A stretch of DNA of 64,000 nucleotides from Klebsiella oxytoca NBRC 105695 (GTDB taxonomy: Bacteria; Pseudomonadota; Gammaproteobacteria; Enterobacterales; Enterobacteriaceae). The notes under the pieces were generated by a model. That model searched no databases and was not told the DNA's origin. It was given only the letters and a program-made list of their open reading frames with translations. The stretch lies in NCBI RefSeq assembly GCF_001598695.1, contig NZ_BCZK01000011.1, forward strand, positions 124,001 through 188,000. Direction: 5' to 3'. Shown here piece after piece: positions 28,184-38,121 of the stretch (position 1 is the first letter of the stretch; each line of letters opens with the position of its first letter). The position numbers and the translations under genes were made by a program.

Positions 28184-29372
28184 CGTTATCCTCCAGCGTC
28201 AGACGCTCTTCAATACCGTCTGCGTGCGGTTTCATTTCCCCGCTCTGCACGCGGAAGCCGGCCCGCGCCCGCTGGCTGAACTGCTCCAGAGCCTGCGATG
28301 AGACGGCGGATATCTCCAGCTGCAGCGCGTTGCGCCCGGCATCATAGCTCAGGGTTCGCAGGCGGATGCCCGGCGTTTCAGCAATGATTTGCTGCAGAGC
28401 GCCGAGCCGCGAGATGAGCGCCGGCCGGGCGCTTGCGCTTGCCAGCCGACGCAGATGCTGCTGCATTTGCAGACGTGGATTGACGAGGTTTTTCTCGCTT
28501 TTGAACCACTGGCGGTAAAAGTCACGGCTGGCCTGTACCGCGGCGTCGGCCTGGCGCGCCAGCGCGAGATGGTCGTGGAGGCGATTCCCGCTCCACAGCA
28601 GCAGTAGCGCCAGCGCAGCGGCGAGAGCCGGGCGCCAGCGTCGGGGCGTCGGCGCCCGGCGGCGTTCAGGGGCAAAATCGCCCTGGCATAAGCAGATTTT
28701 ACGCGCCTGCGGGTTGCTCGCCGCCAGCTCCAGCAAATCCTGCGTCGGCAGAGGTTGCCATGGCGCGGCAATATCCGGCGGCGGCGAGTAGCAGGCGATG
28801 GGCGCGAGGTCAGTCCAGTGAACCAGCAGTTCGCCGAGCCATGAGGTTTCGACCGCCATACCGCTCTCCGAATCGTGGCGAAACAGCCACTGCTCGCCGC
28901 AGCGTACGGCGCTCCAGCCGGTTGGGTTGTGCGGCAGGGTTAGGGCATCCGGCGTCAGTGCCAGCACGTTGAGTCCGAGTTGTTCGCACCAGGCCTGCCA
29001 GGCGCGCATCTTCTCCCGCCCGACCACCGCCACGGCACAATCGCTTTTATCCCGGTGGAGCAGGGCAAAATGGCTCTCCTCGACCTCTGTTGCCAGCTGT
29101 TCTTCGAGTAAAAACGCCAGGGCCTGCTGCGCATTTCGGCGCACGCCGGCGGGCAGAGTAACGCGATGAAACGCGCAGTCGCTGGCGGGCACCAGCACCC
29201 AGGCCGGATAATGTTGCGCCAGCAGGTTGAGCGTCGGATCGCCAGCGTCAGGATGCCATTCTCCGCTCTGCGCCTCGTCGCCCGGCGCGGCCAGCCGCCA
29301 TATCGCCGTCGCGGCATCGGGATTGAGGCGAATAATCAGCACGGTGGCGGAAGAGGTATGGTGGTTATTCAT
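28176..29372 (-). CDS. pulL: Type II secretion protein PulL (GspL)
   Basis: A 398-residue inner-membrane protein with an actin-like cytoplasmic domain (residues 1-240), one transmembrane segment (about 248-262, ALAAALALLLLWSG) and a periplasmic ferredoxin-like domain. It recruits PulE to the membrane and interacts with PulM. The length is that of K. oxytoca PulL. It overlaps pulK by 8 bp. Confidence 0.95.
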   Translation of the reverse strand: MNNHHTSSATVLIIRLNPDAATAIWRLAAPGDEAQSGEWHPDAGDPTLNLLAQHYPAWVLVPASDCAFHRVTLPAGVRRNAQQALAFLLEEQLATEVEESHFALLHRDKSDCAVAVVGREKMRAWQAWCEQLGLNVLALTPDALTLPHNPTGWSAVRCGEQWLFRHDSESGMAVETSWLGELLVHWTDLAPIACYSPPPDIAAPWQPLPTQDLLELAASNPQARKICLCQGDFAPERRRAPTPRRWRPALAAALALLLLWSGNRLHDHLALARQADAAVQASRDFYRQWFKSEKNLVNPRLQMQQHLRRLASASARPALISRLGALQQIIAETPGIRLRTLSYDAGRNALQLEISAVSSQALEQFSQRARAGFRVQSGEMKPHADGIEERLTLEDNDA

Positions 29373-30345
29373 CGGCTACCCAATAGATTCCATAGCGCCG
29401 CTGGACGACGCCGAAGGTTCGCCCCTGCTTTTGCAGGAGGCTACGTTGCTGATAGCGGGCGCTGCCCATCACTACGCTGAAGGTGGCGATAAAACGCTCG
29501 CTGCGCACCGTCAGCCACGGACGCGCGGCGGCGGTATCGGTTTTTTGTAGTATCGGCTGCGACAGGAAAGCGGCGACGCTGCTCCAGCCAGTGGCCGCGC
29601 GCGCCTGCAGCAGCTGCCGGGCTTCGGCAAGGGTGAGTTCAGCCGGGAAGAGCGCCGACAGTAGCGCGGCCTGAGCGGGCTGCAGGGTATTGACGTTCAC
29701 CTGCAGCGCATCGTCCGGAGGCGCGCAGACGTAGGGCAGCAGACGCTGATAGAGCGTCGCGTCCATCCCGGCCAGCAGGCGCAGTTCGCTGATATCCTGC
29801 AGCGGCTGATTGCCGCTCAGATAGCCGGGGGATTGCGCCATATAGACTTCATCTTCCGCGCCGTTCAGCAGCGGCTGGCGATCGCTGTCCACCCAGTCGC
29901 GCAGGGCGGCGGTCAGCTGTAAGGCGCGCAGCGGCTCGCTGCCGAGGTTCTCCAGCAGTCGGGTAAAAACCTGTGCGGGATAAGGGATTTCAACGCTTTC
30001 GTCGCCGCTGAGCTGGTTAATGGCGTTGAGGTTGAAGCAGGCCTGAGCGTCGGTAATCGTGGCGTAGATCTCGCCGTCATTGAGCGTAAAACGTCGCCCC
30101 TGCTGGGCCCAGTTCTGCGCCAGATGGGTTTGGTTCGGCGAGTCGAGCGCGTCGCGTTGTAGCAACGCCGCCGCCAGGGTTTCCGCCCCCAGCGCGTACC
30201 ATTTGGCCTGCAGGTTATCGAGGGTCGTCGCGGTTTGCTGATACATCCGCGCGCTGCGCTCGGTCATGGCGCTCGCCAGCACCATCATCAGAGCGAGGAT
30301 CAGCAGCACCATAAGCAGGGCGACGCCGCGCTGGCGGGTATTCAT
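29365..30345 (-). CDS. pulK: Minor pseudopilin PulK (GspK)
   Basis: A 326-residue minor pseudopilin that caps the pseudopilus with PulI and PulJ. The start at MNTRQRG overlaps the pulJ stop by 4 bp; an earlier in-frame start would lie inside pulJ. The prepilin site is RQRG/VALLM followed by a hydrophobic helix. As in other GspK proteins the usual Glu at +5 is absent (Met here), in keeping with a tip position. The large alpha-helical insert typical of GspK explains its size. Confidence 0.95.
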   Translation of the reverse strand: MNTRQRGVALLMVLLILALMMVLASAMTERSARMYQQTATTLDNLQAKWYALGAETLAAALLQRDALDSPNQTHLAQNWAQQGRRFTLNDGEIYATITDAQACFNLNAINQLSGDESVEIPYPAQVFTRLLENLGSEPLRALQLTAALRDWVDSDRQPLLNGAEDEVYMAQSPGYLSGNQPLQDISELRLLAGMDATLYQRLLPYVCAPPDDALQVNVNTLQPAQAALLSALFPAELTLAEARQLLQARAATGWSSVAAFLSQPILQKTDTAAARPWLTVRSERFIATFSVVMGSARYQQRSLLQKQGRTFGVVQRRYGIYWVADE

Positions 30346-30938
30346 TGGCTGCCTCCCGGCGTAAGCAGAAACAGCCTTCGGATCTCGCCGTATGGCTCCA
30401 GCGTCAGGGTGACCTCCAGCCCCTGGGGCAACGTCTGCGGCTGCTGCCATTCATCCAGCCAGCGGCCGCTGGCGTAAAAGCGCAGACGAAACGCCTGCAC
30501 GTTGCGCTGCATAACGGTCACCGTAGGCAGACTACCTGGCAGCGGGTCCTGCTGGTCGTAGCTCAGGCGCTCCAGGTGGCTGCCGCGCAGGCGGTAGCTG
30601 ACGTTCTGAATTTCCGAACGCGGCAGAAGCCCCAGAGGGTTGGGCCAACCGTTGCGGCTAAAAGCGATCGCCCAGTCGTCGCTGCCGAGCTGAAAGCGTC
30701 CGGCAAAAAACAGGCTCGCGCTGTCGCGGCTGCGGCGGGGAATGATTTGGCTAAAGTCCGCCGCCATCTGGCTGAACGTTTGCTGCAGCGTCTGGATGCG
30801 CTCGCCTTTATCGCGGGTGAGCGTATCGGCGCGCATCACATTTTGCAGCACCGTGACCGCAGCGACGCTGAGCGCGGCGAGGATGGCCAACGCCAGCAGC
30901 ATTTCAACGAGGGTAAATCCGCGAGCTCGCTGGATCAT
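30342..30938 (-). CDS. pulJ: Minor pseudopilin PulJ (GspJ)
   Basis: A 198-residue type IV pilin-like protein. The prepilin peptidase site RARG/FTLVE with Glu at +5 precedes a hydrophobic helix (MLLALAILAALSVAAVTVL). It forms the pseudopilus tip complex with PulI and PulK. The start overlaps the pulI stop by 4 bp. Confidence 0.95.
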   Translation of the reverse strand: MIQRARGFTLVEMLLALAILAALSVAAVTVLQNVMRADTLTRDKGERIQTLQQTFSQMAADFSQIIPRRSRDSASLFFAGRFQLGSDDWAIAFSRNGWPNPLGLLPRSEIQNVSYRLRGSHLERLSYDQQDPLPGSLPTVTVMQRNVQAFRLRFYASGRWLDEWQQPQTLPQGLEVTLTLEPYGEIRRLFLLTPGGSQ

Positions 30939-31300
30939 GGCGGCGTCACGTAGGTGCGCAGCGAAGAGACGGGCATCTTTTCGCTTTTGGCATGGCGGAC
31001 CTCGACGTCCAGCGCCCGCAGCTGCGGGAGGTCGGTTTCCACGCCCTGCCAGCGAATGTGCCAGCTGACGCCCGCCGTCTGCACCGTGGTTTCCGACCAG
31101 CTCAGCGCGGGCCAGCGATTTTCCAGCCGTAGCTGCACCAGCTGATTATCCGCCAGCCAGCCGGCCAGAATTTTCTCCTCCATTCGCCCCAGCTGGCGGG
31201 TTTGCTGGAGCGTGGCCTGCACCACCGCCAGCCCGGCAAGGGCGAAGACCACCAGCGCGACCATCACTTCTATTAGCGTCATGCCGGCCTGCTTTTTCAT
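30935..31300 (-). CDS. pulI: Minor pseudopilin PulI (GspI)
   Basis: A 121-residue pseudopilin with cleavage site KQAG/MTLIE, Glu at +5 and a following hydrophobic helix (VMVALVVFALAGLAVV). It nucleates the tip complex with PulJ and PulK that starts pseudopilus assembly. It overlaps pulH by 4 bp. Confidence 0.95.
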   Translation of the reverse strand: MKKQAGMTLIEVMVALVVFALAGLAVVQATLQQTRQLGRMEEKILAGWLADNQLVQLRLENRWPALSWSETTVQTAGVSWHIRWQGVETDLPQLRALDVEVRHAKSEKMPVSSLRTYVTPP

Positions 31301-31809
31301 GGCGCCTCCTGCGGTTGAGGCTGGCTTTCGCCGCGCGCATTAAACGCGATACCCGTGGCTTCGCCGACGGTCAGCCGAAAGGGGGTCATCTCCCCGCCGG
31401 GAAAGATCAGCACATCGGGGTTGTCGCCCGGCGTCCAGGCCTCGCCCTGCGGAAAAGCGAGGCGTAGCTTGTCCCCGACGACGCTGCCCGAAGTGGCGAC
31501 GCGTCCGGCGCTTAGCGGCAGCCAACGATAGCCGTTCCAGTCGTTGCCGACAGAGGGGGGCTCATGGCTTTCGCGGGCTTGCAGGACCAGAAACTGCCAT
31601 CTATCGGGATGCACCGAGACGCCAAAAAACTGACCGGTTTGTAGACCTCGCTGCTGGACAAAGCGCAGCTGCGCCTCAAAGCGCGCCAGGGTCTGCGCCG
31701 CGCTATCATCGCGCGAGGAGGGGAAGGCCAGCAGCACCATGCCTGCGCTGACCCCCATCAGCAGCAAAATGAGCATCATCTCCAGCAACGTAAAGCCGCG
31801 CTGTCGCAC
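31297..31809 (-). CDS. pulH: Minor pseudopilin PulH (GspH)
   Basis: A 170-residue pseudopilin with cleavage site RQRG/FTLLE and a hydrophobic N-terminal helix. It links the tip complex to the PulG shaft. The start is GTG and shares a base with the pulG stop (TAGTG), so translation is probably coupled to pulG. Confidence 0.94.
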   Translation of the reverse strand: MRQRGFTLLEMMLILLLMGVSAGMVLLAFPSSRDDSAAQTLARFEAQLRFVQQRGLQTGQFFGVSVHPDRWQFLVLQARESHEPPSVGNDWNGYRWLPLSAGRVATSGSVVGDKLRLAFPQGEAWTPGDNPDVLIFPGGEMTPFRLTVGEATGIAFNARGESQPQPQEAP

Positions 31810-32231
31810 TATTTTTTCCCAATCGTCCAGTTGCCGATATCGTCATTGCTCTCCGGCACGCCGTCCGGCCCGAGGCTGAAAATATCGACCTGTCCATGCT
31901 GGCCGGGGCTTAGCAGCTGGTAATCGTTGCCCCAGGGATCCTGCGGCAGACGGCGGATATAGCCGCCTTCGGGATAGTTGCGCGCGTGCGGCTCGGCCGA
32001 TGGCGCGCTGACCAGCGCCTGCAGCCCCTGCTCGGTGGTGGGATAGCGGCTGTTGTCCAGTTTGTACATGTCCAGCGCTCCCTCGAGCGCCACAAGATCG
32101 CTGACCACTTTTTGCCGATCGGCCTTTTCTTTGTTGCCCATCAGATTGGGCACCACGAGGCTGGCGAGTACGCCGAGGATAACAATCACCACCATGATTT
32201 CCAGTAAGGTGAAGCCGCGCTGTCGTTGCAT
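31809..32231 (-). CDS. pulG: Major pseudopilin PulG (GspG)
   Basis: The 140-residue major subunit of the type II secretion pseudopilus. Cleavage site RQRG/FTLLE, methylated N-terminal helix (IMVVIVILGVLASLVVPNLMG) and the calcium-binding C-terminal loop (GPDGVPESNDDIGNW) are all present. The start chosen follows GGAG at normal spacing; an ATG four codons upstream lacks one. It appears near-identical to K. oxytoca PulG as remembered. Confidence 0.96.
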   Translation of the reverse strand: MQRQRGFTLLEIMVVIVILGVLASLVVPNLMGNKEKADRQKVVSDLVALEGALDMYKLDNSRYPTTEQGLQALVSAPSAEPHARNYPEGGYIRRLPQDPWGNDYQLLSPGQHGQVDIFSLGPDGVPESNDDIGNWTIGKK

Positions 32232-32251
32232 ATTTTTCTCCATTAGAACAA

Positions 32252-33454
32252 TTACATACTCATCAGGGTATTGAGTTGCAGTATCGGTTGCAGAATGGCG
32301 AGGACGATAAACAGCACCATGCCGGCCATCGCCACTACCAGCAGGGGTTCAAACAGGCTGAGGGCCAGCTGAATTTGCGCGCTCAGATCCCGGTCCTGGT
32401 TATCTGCCGCGCGCGCCAGCATGTCGTTGAGCTCGCCGCTCTGTTCGCCGCTGGCGACCATATAGCGCATCATCGGCGGGAAAAGCTGGGTCATTTCGAG
32501 CGCGCGATGCAGGCTGACGCCTTCGCGTACCGCGTCGCTGGCGGCTTCGAGCTGGCGCTTAGCCCAGGCGTTGCTTAATACTTCCGTGCTGATGCGCATC
32601 GCCAGCAGCAGCGGAACGGCGCTGGCGTTGAGAATGCTCAGGGTACGGGCGTAGCGGGCGCTGTTAACGCTGCGCGCGACCCGGCCAATCAACGGCAGGC
32701 GCAGCAGCAGTCTGTGCCAGGCCAGCCGCTTTGCCGGCTGCCGCAGCAGGTAGCGCAGCAGCAGAGCCATGAGCATGGCGGCGAGCAGCAGCCACGGACC
32801 GGCGGCGCGCAGCATATCGCTCATCGCCATCAGCAGACGGGTAGAAAACGGCAGCGCCTGCTTAAGGTGGATAAACTGCCCGACAACCTTCGGCACCACC
32901 GTCGACAGCAGAATGACGATCACGCTGACCGCCACCAGGGTTAGCACGATGGGGTAAATCATCGCCTGCAGCAGCCGGGCGCGCAGCTGCTGGCGCTGTT
33001 CGGTATAGTCCGCCAGCCGGTTCAGTACGCCATCAAGATGGCCGGAAGCTTCGCCGGCGGCGACCATCGCGCAGTAGAGCGCGTCGAAGCAGCCAGGGTA
33101 GCCGCGCATCGCTTCCGCCAGCGCGTGGCCTTCCAGCACTTTGCCGCGCACGCCGGCAATCAGGGTTTTCAGCTGCGGTTTCTCACACTGCTGGGCCACC
33201 GCGTCGAGCGCTTTTTCCAGCGGGATGGCGGCGGCGACCAGCGTCGCCAGCTGGCGGGTGACGAGGGCGAGATCGCGGGCGTTAGTCCGGCGGATAAAGC
33301 GCGGTTGCCCGCCGCCGGCAGCCGGGGCAATATCCAGGGCCAGCCAGTTCTTATCCCGCAGCAGCTGGCGCGCGTGGCGGGCGGAGTCCGCCTGCTGGAT
33401 GCCGCGCCGGGTTTTACCCTTTTCATCAACAGCCTGATAGCGAAAAAGCGCCAT
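32252..33454 (-). CDS. pulF: Type II secretion inner-membrane platform protein PulF (GspF)
   Basis: A 400-residue polytopic platform protein with two repeated cytoplasmic T2SSF domains and three hydrophobic regions (near 170-190, 220-240 and 370-390). It couples PulE ATP hydrolysis to pseudopilus assembly. The start at MALFRYQA follows GGAGG and lies one base after the pulE stop; upstream in-frame ATGs fall inside pulE and are rejected. Confidence 0.96.
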   Translation of the reverse strand: MALFRYQAVDEKGKTRRGIQQADSARHARQLLRDKNWLALDIAPAAGGGQPRFIRRTNARDLALVTRQLATLVAAAIPLEKALDAVAQQCEKPQLKTLIAGVRGKVLEGHALAEAMRGYPGCFDALYCAMVAAGEASGHLDGVLNRLADYTEQRQQLRARLLQAMIYPIVLTLVAVSVIVILLSTVVPKVVGQFIHLKQALPFSTRLLMAMSDMLRAAGPWLLLAAMLMALLLRYLLRQPAKRLAWHRLLLRLPLIGRVARSVNSARYARTLSILNASAVPLLLAMRISTEVLSNAWAKRQLEAASDAVREGVSLHRALEMTQLFPPMMRYMVASGEQSGELNDMLARAADNQDRDLSAQIQLALSLFEPLLVVAMAGMVLFIVLAILQPILQLNTLMSM

Positions 33455-33455
33455 G

Positions 33456-34949
33456 TCAGGAGGCCTCCGCGATCTGCTGTTCGGTGACCCGCAGGACCTC
33501 TTGCCAGCTGGTGATCCCCGCCAGCGCCTTTTCCCGCCCGGCATGGCGTAGGGTGACATAGTCCGTTCCCAGCTGTTGGATCAGCGTCACCTCGTTTTCG
33601 CCGCGGTGGATAGCCATGCGCACGCGATCGTCCACCAGCAATAGTTCGTGAATGCCGGTACGTCCGCGATAGCCGGTAAAACCGCACTCGGCGCAGCCCC
33701 GGGGCTGCCAGAGCGCCGTGCCGGGGGCGATCTCCATCTGGCGGGCGGTATCGGCATTGGCCGGCTCCTGCTGGCGACAGTGCGGGCAGAGCCGTCGCAC
33801 CAGCCGCTGCGACATCACCGCCAGCAGCGAGGTGGAGAGCAGAAAAGGCTCGACGCCCATATCCTGCAGGCGCGAGATGGCGCCCAGCGCGCTATTGGTA
33901 TGCAGCGTTGAGAGCACCAGATGGCCGGTTAGCGAGGCCTGAACGGCGATTTGCGCCGTTTCGCCGTCGCGGATTTCGCCCACCAGCACCACGTCAGGGT
34001 CCTGGCGCAAAATGGCGCGCAGCCCGCGGGCAAAGGTCATATCGACTTTCGCGTTAACCTGAGTCTGACCGATGCCCTCCAGCTCATATTCGATAGGATC
34101 TTCAATGGTCATGATGTTGCGCTCGCGGGCATCGAGGCGGCTTAGCGCGGCGTAGAGGGTGGTGCTTTTTCCCGAGCCGGTCGGCCCGGTCACCAGCACG
34201 ATGCCGTGCGGGCGGGCGATCAGTCCATCTACCTGCTGGAGCAGCGCGGGCGGCATCCCGAGGGTCAGCAGGTCGAGATTAACGCTGTTTTTATCGAGCA
34301 GACGCAGCACCACGCGTTCGCCGTAGCTCGACGGCAGGGTGGAGACGCGGACATCGACGGCGCGTCCGCCAATACGCAGCGCCATGCGCCCATCCTGAGG
34401 AATGCGTTTTTCGGCGATATCAAGGCTCGCCATCACCTTAATGCGCGAGATCAGCAGCGCGGCGAGGCGGCGCTGGGGGCGCAGGATTTCGCGCAGTACG
34501 CCGTCGACGCGAAAGCGAATTTGCAGGTGGCGTTCATAGGTTTCGATATGAATATCCGACGCTTTCTCTTTGATAGCCTCGGTGAGCATGGCGTTAATCA
34601 GGCGGATAATCGGCGCGTCGTCTTCGCTATCCAGAAGATCGTCGGTGTCCGGCAGCTCTTCGGCAAGGGTGTACAGATCCAGCTCGTTGCCGATATCCGC
34701 CATCATGCGCCGCGCCTCGGCGGAGTCGCGCTGATAGCTCAGCACCAGCAGCTTTTCGAACGCCTCTGCTTCCAGTCGTTCCAGGCTGAACGGCATCCCG
34801 GCCATACGGCGAGCTTCCAGCAGCGCCTGCGGCGCGGTGGCGGCAAGGCAGAAAACCTCGCAGCTTGCGCCGTTGCTCAGGAGCATCACGTTGTGCGCGC
34901 GGGCGTAGCTGAAGGGGAGCAGCGGACGTCGTTCAGCGGCGGGCATCAT
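33456..34949 (-). CDS. pulE: Type II secretion ATPase PulE (GspE)
   Basis: A 497-residue cytoplasmic ATPase that drives pseudopilus growth. It has the N1/N2 PulL-binding domains, Walker A (GPTGSGKST), Asp box (EDPIEYE), Walker B ([15 protein letters not shown]), His box ([10 protein letters not shown]) and the tetracysteine zinc site (CPHC ... CAEC). The start overlaps the pulD stop (ATGATG); either Met could initiate. Confidence 0.97.
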   Translation of the reverse strand: MMPAAERRPLLPFSYARAHNVMLLSNGASCEVFCLAATAPQALLEARRMAGMPFSLERLEAEAFEKLLVLSYQRDSAEARRMMADIGNELDLYTLAEELPDTDDLLDSEDDAPIIRLINAMLTEAIKEKASDIHIETYERHLQIRFRVDGVLREILRPQRRLAALLISRIKVMASLDIAEKRIPQDGRMALRIGGRAVDVRVSTLPSSYGERVVLRLLDKNSVNLDLLTLGMPPALLQQVDGLIARPHGIVLVTGPTGSGKSTTLYAALSRLDARERNIMTIEDPIEYELEGIGQTQVNAKVDMTFARGLRAILRQDPDVVLVGEIRDGETAQIAVQASLTGHLVLSTLHTNSALGAISRLQDMGVEPFLLSTSLLAVMSQRLVRRLCPHCRQQEPANADTARQMEIAPGTALWQPRGCAECGFTGYRGRTGIHELLLVDDRVRMAIHRGENEVTLIQQLGTDYVTLRHAGREKALAGITSWQEVLRVTEQQIAEAS

Positions 34950-36928
34950 AGATTGCCTCCCAGATTGAACGCGTCGATGGCGGCGCTGACCTGGCGGAAC
35001 GCGGCGGTATCCTGGCGCGGGTAGATCTCCAGCAGATCGTTACTCAGCATCGCGTCGTTGTTCTCTTTGCCGCGCTGTTTGCTCTGGGCGTCGTTAAACG
35101 CGGTGTACTGCCCGGATGAAGCCTGACGGTACTCGTCTCGGTCGCGGATCACCGTTGGACGAATGAACAGCATCAGGTTGCGCTTGGAGACCTTTTTGCT
35201 GGTGGAGCGGAACAGCGCGCCAATCACCGGGATATCGCCGAGCAGAGGGACTTTATCGGCGGTGTCGGAGACGCTTTTATCCAGCAGGCCGCCGACGACC
35301 ACCGTTTCGCCGCTGCCGACCAGTACGGCGTTATTCACCGTACGGGTATTGAAGGTCGCGCCGAGATCCGAACTGGTGCTGGAGGCGGCATCCGCCACGC
35401 TCGAAACCTCCTGTTCGATCTCCAGCAGGACCGAATCGCCTTCGTTAATTTGCGGCTTTACCTTCAGCTTGATGCCGACGGTTTTACGCTCGACGGTATT
35501 GAAGATGTTATCGCCGGAGGTGGTTTGCGAGCCGGTCAGCACCGGGACTTCCTGGCCGACGTTAAAGGTGGCCTCCATGTTGTCGAGGGTGACAATGCTC
35601 GGCGTGGCGAGAATATCGTTCTTGGTGCTGCTTGAGAGTGCGGTGAGCAGCATTGCCCAGTTGCCCTGGTAGAAGCCGGCGGCAATGCCGTTGAAGGAGC
35701 TAAGGGCGCTGGCCAGGGAGCTGCTGACGGTGCCGTCTTTGTTGTACTGGTTGGCCCCGGCGATGGCCGTAGATATTGGCAGACCGCTGTTGGTGAACTG
35801 GGTCATCCCGGCGTTTTTATTGGCCCACTGGATGCCGAGGTTAAGACCGTCAGCGTCCTGCACTTCGGCGATGATCGCCTCCACCAGCACCTGTGGACGG
35901 CGGATATCCAACTGATCGATTACCCGTTCAAGATCGTTCATCACGTCAGGGGCGGCGGTGACAATCAGGGCGTTGGTCTGTCCGTGCGCTTTGATAATAA
36001 TATTTTTATCCAGCGCCGCCACCGGCTTCGCGGCCTGCTTTTCGCTCTGCATCGTGCTGCTGATGCCAGTCAGCACTTCGACCAGGTCGGCGGCTTTGGC
36101 GTATTTCAGATAGATCACTTTGGTGTTGCCCTGCGTCGCCTGCTGGCGGTCGAGCTGCTTAATCATGGCGACGATCCGCTGGCGAGAGTTGGGCTCGCCG
36201 CTGACCAGCACCGCGTTGGTGCGCTCGTCGGCCACCACGTTGGCGACCATCGAGCCGGGCAGGGCCGATTTGCTGGTATCTTTGTTGAGTTCAGTCACCA
36301 GCTTGACCACATCGGCGGCGGAGGCCCATGAGAGGGGAACGGTCACCACGCTGCGGTCTCCGGCGTTATCGACGCGTTCGACGATGGTCAACAGACGCTT
36401 GATCACCGCCGCGCGGCCGGTCATCAGCAGGACGTTGGAGGGTTCATAGTGCACCACGCTGCCCGCGCCGGCGTTATCGTTAAGCTGGCGCAGCAGCGGC
36501 GCCAGATCGCGGGCGGCGACGTTAGTCAGCGGCACGACGCGGGTGACGACCTCATCGCCAGTACCCGGTGCGGCATCGCTCGCCACCGGCACCGCGGCGG
36601 TTTTCGCATCCTTCGAACGAACGACTTTCAGGACGCCGTTATTCATATTAATCACCGCGAAGCCATAGACATCGAGGACGCTGAGGAAAAATTGATAATA
36701 TTGCTCTTCGTTGAGCATATCGTAGCTACGTACGGTAATGGTGCCGCGTACGCTGGGATCGATAATGACCGTTTTATTCAGGTTTTTACTGACCGTATTG
36801 ATAAATTCCTGAATATCGGTGCCCTTAAAGCTGGCGGAAAACTCTTCCGCCGCGGCCGGTTTGAATATCAGCGCGGCGAATATCAGCAGCGTCAGGAAAA
36901 ATGGGCGGGTAACGTTGGTGATGATCAA
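34946..36928 (-). CDS. pulD: Secretin PulD (GspD), TTG start
   Basis: A 660-residue outer-membrane secretin, the same length as K. oxytoca PulD and apparently near-identical. The signal peptide ends at PAAA. Periplasmic N0-N3 domains (about 30-310) precede the conserved secretin core ([28 protein letters not shown]) and the C-terminal S-domain ([16 protein letters not shown]) that binds pilotin PulS. The start codon is TTG, directly after the pulC stop, with GAGGG upstream. This non-ATG start could limit the amount made. Confidence 0.97.
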   Translation of the reverse strand: MIITNVTRPFFLTLLIFAALIFKPAAAEEFSASFKGTDIQEFINTVSKNLNKTVIIDPSVRGTITVRSYDMLNEEQYYQFFLSVLDVYGFAVINMNNGVLKVVRSKDAKTAAVPVASDAAPGTGDEVVTRVVPLTNVAARDLAPLLRQLNDNAGAGSVVHYEPSNVLLMTGRAAVIKRLLTIVERVDNAGDRSVVTVPLSWASAADVVKLVTELNKDTSKSALPGSMVANVVADERTNAVLVSGEPNSRQRIVAMIKQLDRQQATQGNTKVIYLKYAKAADLVEVLTGISSTMQSEKQAAKPVAALDKNIIIKAHGQTNALIVTAAPDVMNDLERVIDQLDIRRPQVLVEAIIAEVQDADGLNLGIQWANKNAGMTQFTNSGLPISTAIAGANQYNKDGTVSSSLASALSSFNGIAAGFYQGNWAMLLTALSSSTKNDILATPSIVTLDNMEATFNVGQEVPVLTGSQTTSGDNIFNTVERKTVGIKLKVKPQINEGDSVLLEIEQEVSSVADAASSTSSDLGATFNTRTVNNAVLVGSGETVVVGGLLDKSVSDTADKVPLLGDIPVIGALFRSTSKKVSKRNLMLFIRPTVIRDRDEYRQASSGQYTAFNDAQSKQRGKENNDAMLSNDLLEIYPRQDTAAFRQVSAAIDAFNLGGNL

Positions 36929-37768
36929 TTATTCATCCCTCAGATCTAGAGAAATATCTTGTTTCTGGCCGTCGCGTTCAACGGTAAGGGTTATTTCGGT
37001 TAATTCCGGTAGCTGAGCTAATGCCTGGCGAGACTGTTCTTTATCGCGGAGATCCAGGCCGTTCAGGGCAATCGCCAGATCGTTTTCCTTGAGACCCGCC
37101 TGGCGAAATAACGCCGGTTTTTTTCCCGCATTCAGGCGATATCCGCTGAGCTTGTCGTTGACCATGACCGGCGAAATATTGAGGTAATGAAGAATATTTT
37201 GCGGCTGCGCGCGGAGCTCCTGCGCCAATTGGCCGGCTGGCGGCGCGGCGCTATTTTTGCCGGCGGCGGGCGGGTCGTTAAACAGCGGGATAGCCTCATT
37301 TGTGCCGCGGTAATTAACAATCAGGCGGTCGGGGAAAATGGCGACAATTTTCGCCTCTCCGCCCGGCGTATTATCGCCAATCCCGAGGCTAACCTGTTGA
37401 TTCCCCTGCATCATGATAGCAATGGCGCGAGAGGGATCGGTACTGGCGACCAGGCCGGTTACGCGCAGTTTGAGCGCCGAAACGGGCGCCTGCTCGAGGT
37501 TGTCGCCGTTTGCGGAGGAGGGCGTTTTCTCCGCCACGCCAAATAGCGTAAAGCGCGGCAGCGCCGTTTCCGGGGAGGGCGCGGCGGGCACCGTCGTATC
37601 GGCAGAGTTTAATGCGTTATCCGTAAAGTTTACCGGGAGAATTATTTTCCAGGTTAATTGGGCGAGCTGCTGGCAGATAAAAAATAATATGATGAACGTC
37701 ACAATATGAGGCACGTAATTAATTATTTTTTTATTTGATATTGTTAATCTCATCACGGAATTAGGCAT
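36929..37768 (-). CDS. pulC: Type II secretion protein PulC (GspC)
   Basis: The first gene of the pulC-O operon encodes an inner-membrane protein linking the platform to PulD. It has one transmembrane segment (HIVTFIILFFICQQL), a periplasmic HR domain (PRFTLFGVAE, VSLGIGDNTPGGEAKIVAI) that binds the secretin, and a C-terminal PDZ domain (YRLNAGKKPALFRQAGLKENDLAIALNG). The start at MPNSVMRL (279 residues) with AAAGGA upstream is preferred; an ATG six codons earlier also has a plausible ribosome site (GAGGGA). Confidence 0.94.
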   Translation of the reverse strand: MPNSVMRLTISNKKIINYVPHIVTFIILFFICQQLAQLTWKIILPVNFTDNALNSADTTVPAAPSPETALPRFTLFGVAEKTPSSANGDNLEQAPVSALKLRVTGLVASTDPSRAIAIMMQGNQQVSLGIGDNTPGGEAKIVAIFPDRLIVNYRGTNEAIPLFNDPPAAGKNSAAPPAGQLAQELRAQPQNILHYLNISPVMVNDKLSGYRLNAGKKPALFRQAGLKENDLAIALNGLDLRDKEQSRQALAQLPELTEITLTVERDGQKQDISLDLRDE

Positions 37769-38121
37769 TTTTATTCCTTTGCTCATTCTATTTCCCTCAG
37801 TAAAAGGTACCGCCCTACCGATATTGGTGGGGGTTTTTTTTATGGTGAGCGTGCTTATTGCGGGAATCTGCGTAGGTCGCTGCGAATGATAAAGAGTTTG
37901 GCTATTGCGGTCGTCATTCCCTTTTTATTTTTTCTCCTCCGGCCGCCTACGCCCCCACACAATGAGCGAGCGGATGATTGAACCGGAGAGAGCAAGAATA
38001 TCTAATTATCGACGCTTTAAAGATATGCTCGTTATTTTTTTATGGTGCTTAAATGCGCCAGGAATAGTTTCGTGTATATATCACTTCATATAATTTAATC
38101 AGCATGTATAGGGACTATCGA
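37769..38121. promoter_or_regulatory. Divergent pulC-O / pulA regulatory region
   Basis: This 353-bp AT-rich gap separates the divergent pulC and pulA transcripts. It holds MalT-type core hexamers: GGATGA at 37972-37977 (plus) and GGAGGA at 37935-37940 (minus). A good -10-like TATAAT lies at 38089-38094, about 30 bp before the pulA start. The pul genes are known members of the maltose regulon, activated by MalT with maltotriose. Exact footprints are inferred, not read with certainty. Confidence 0.65.
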
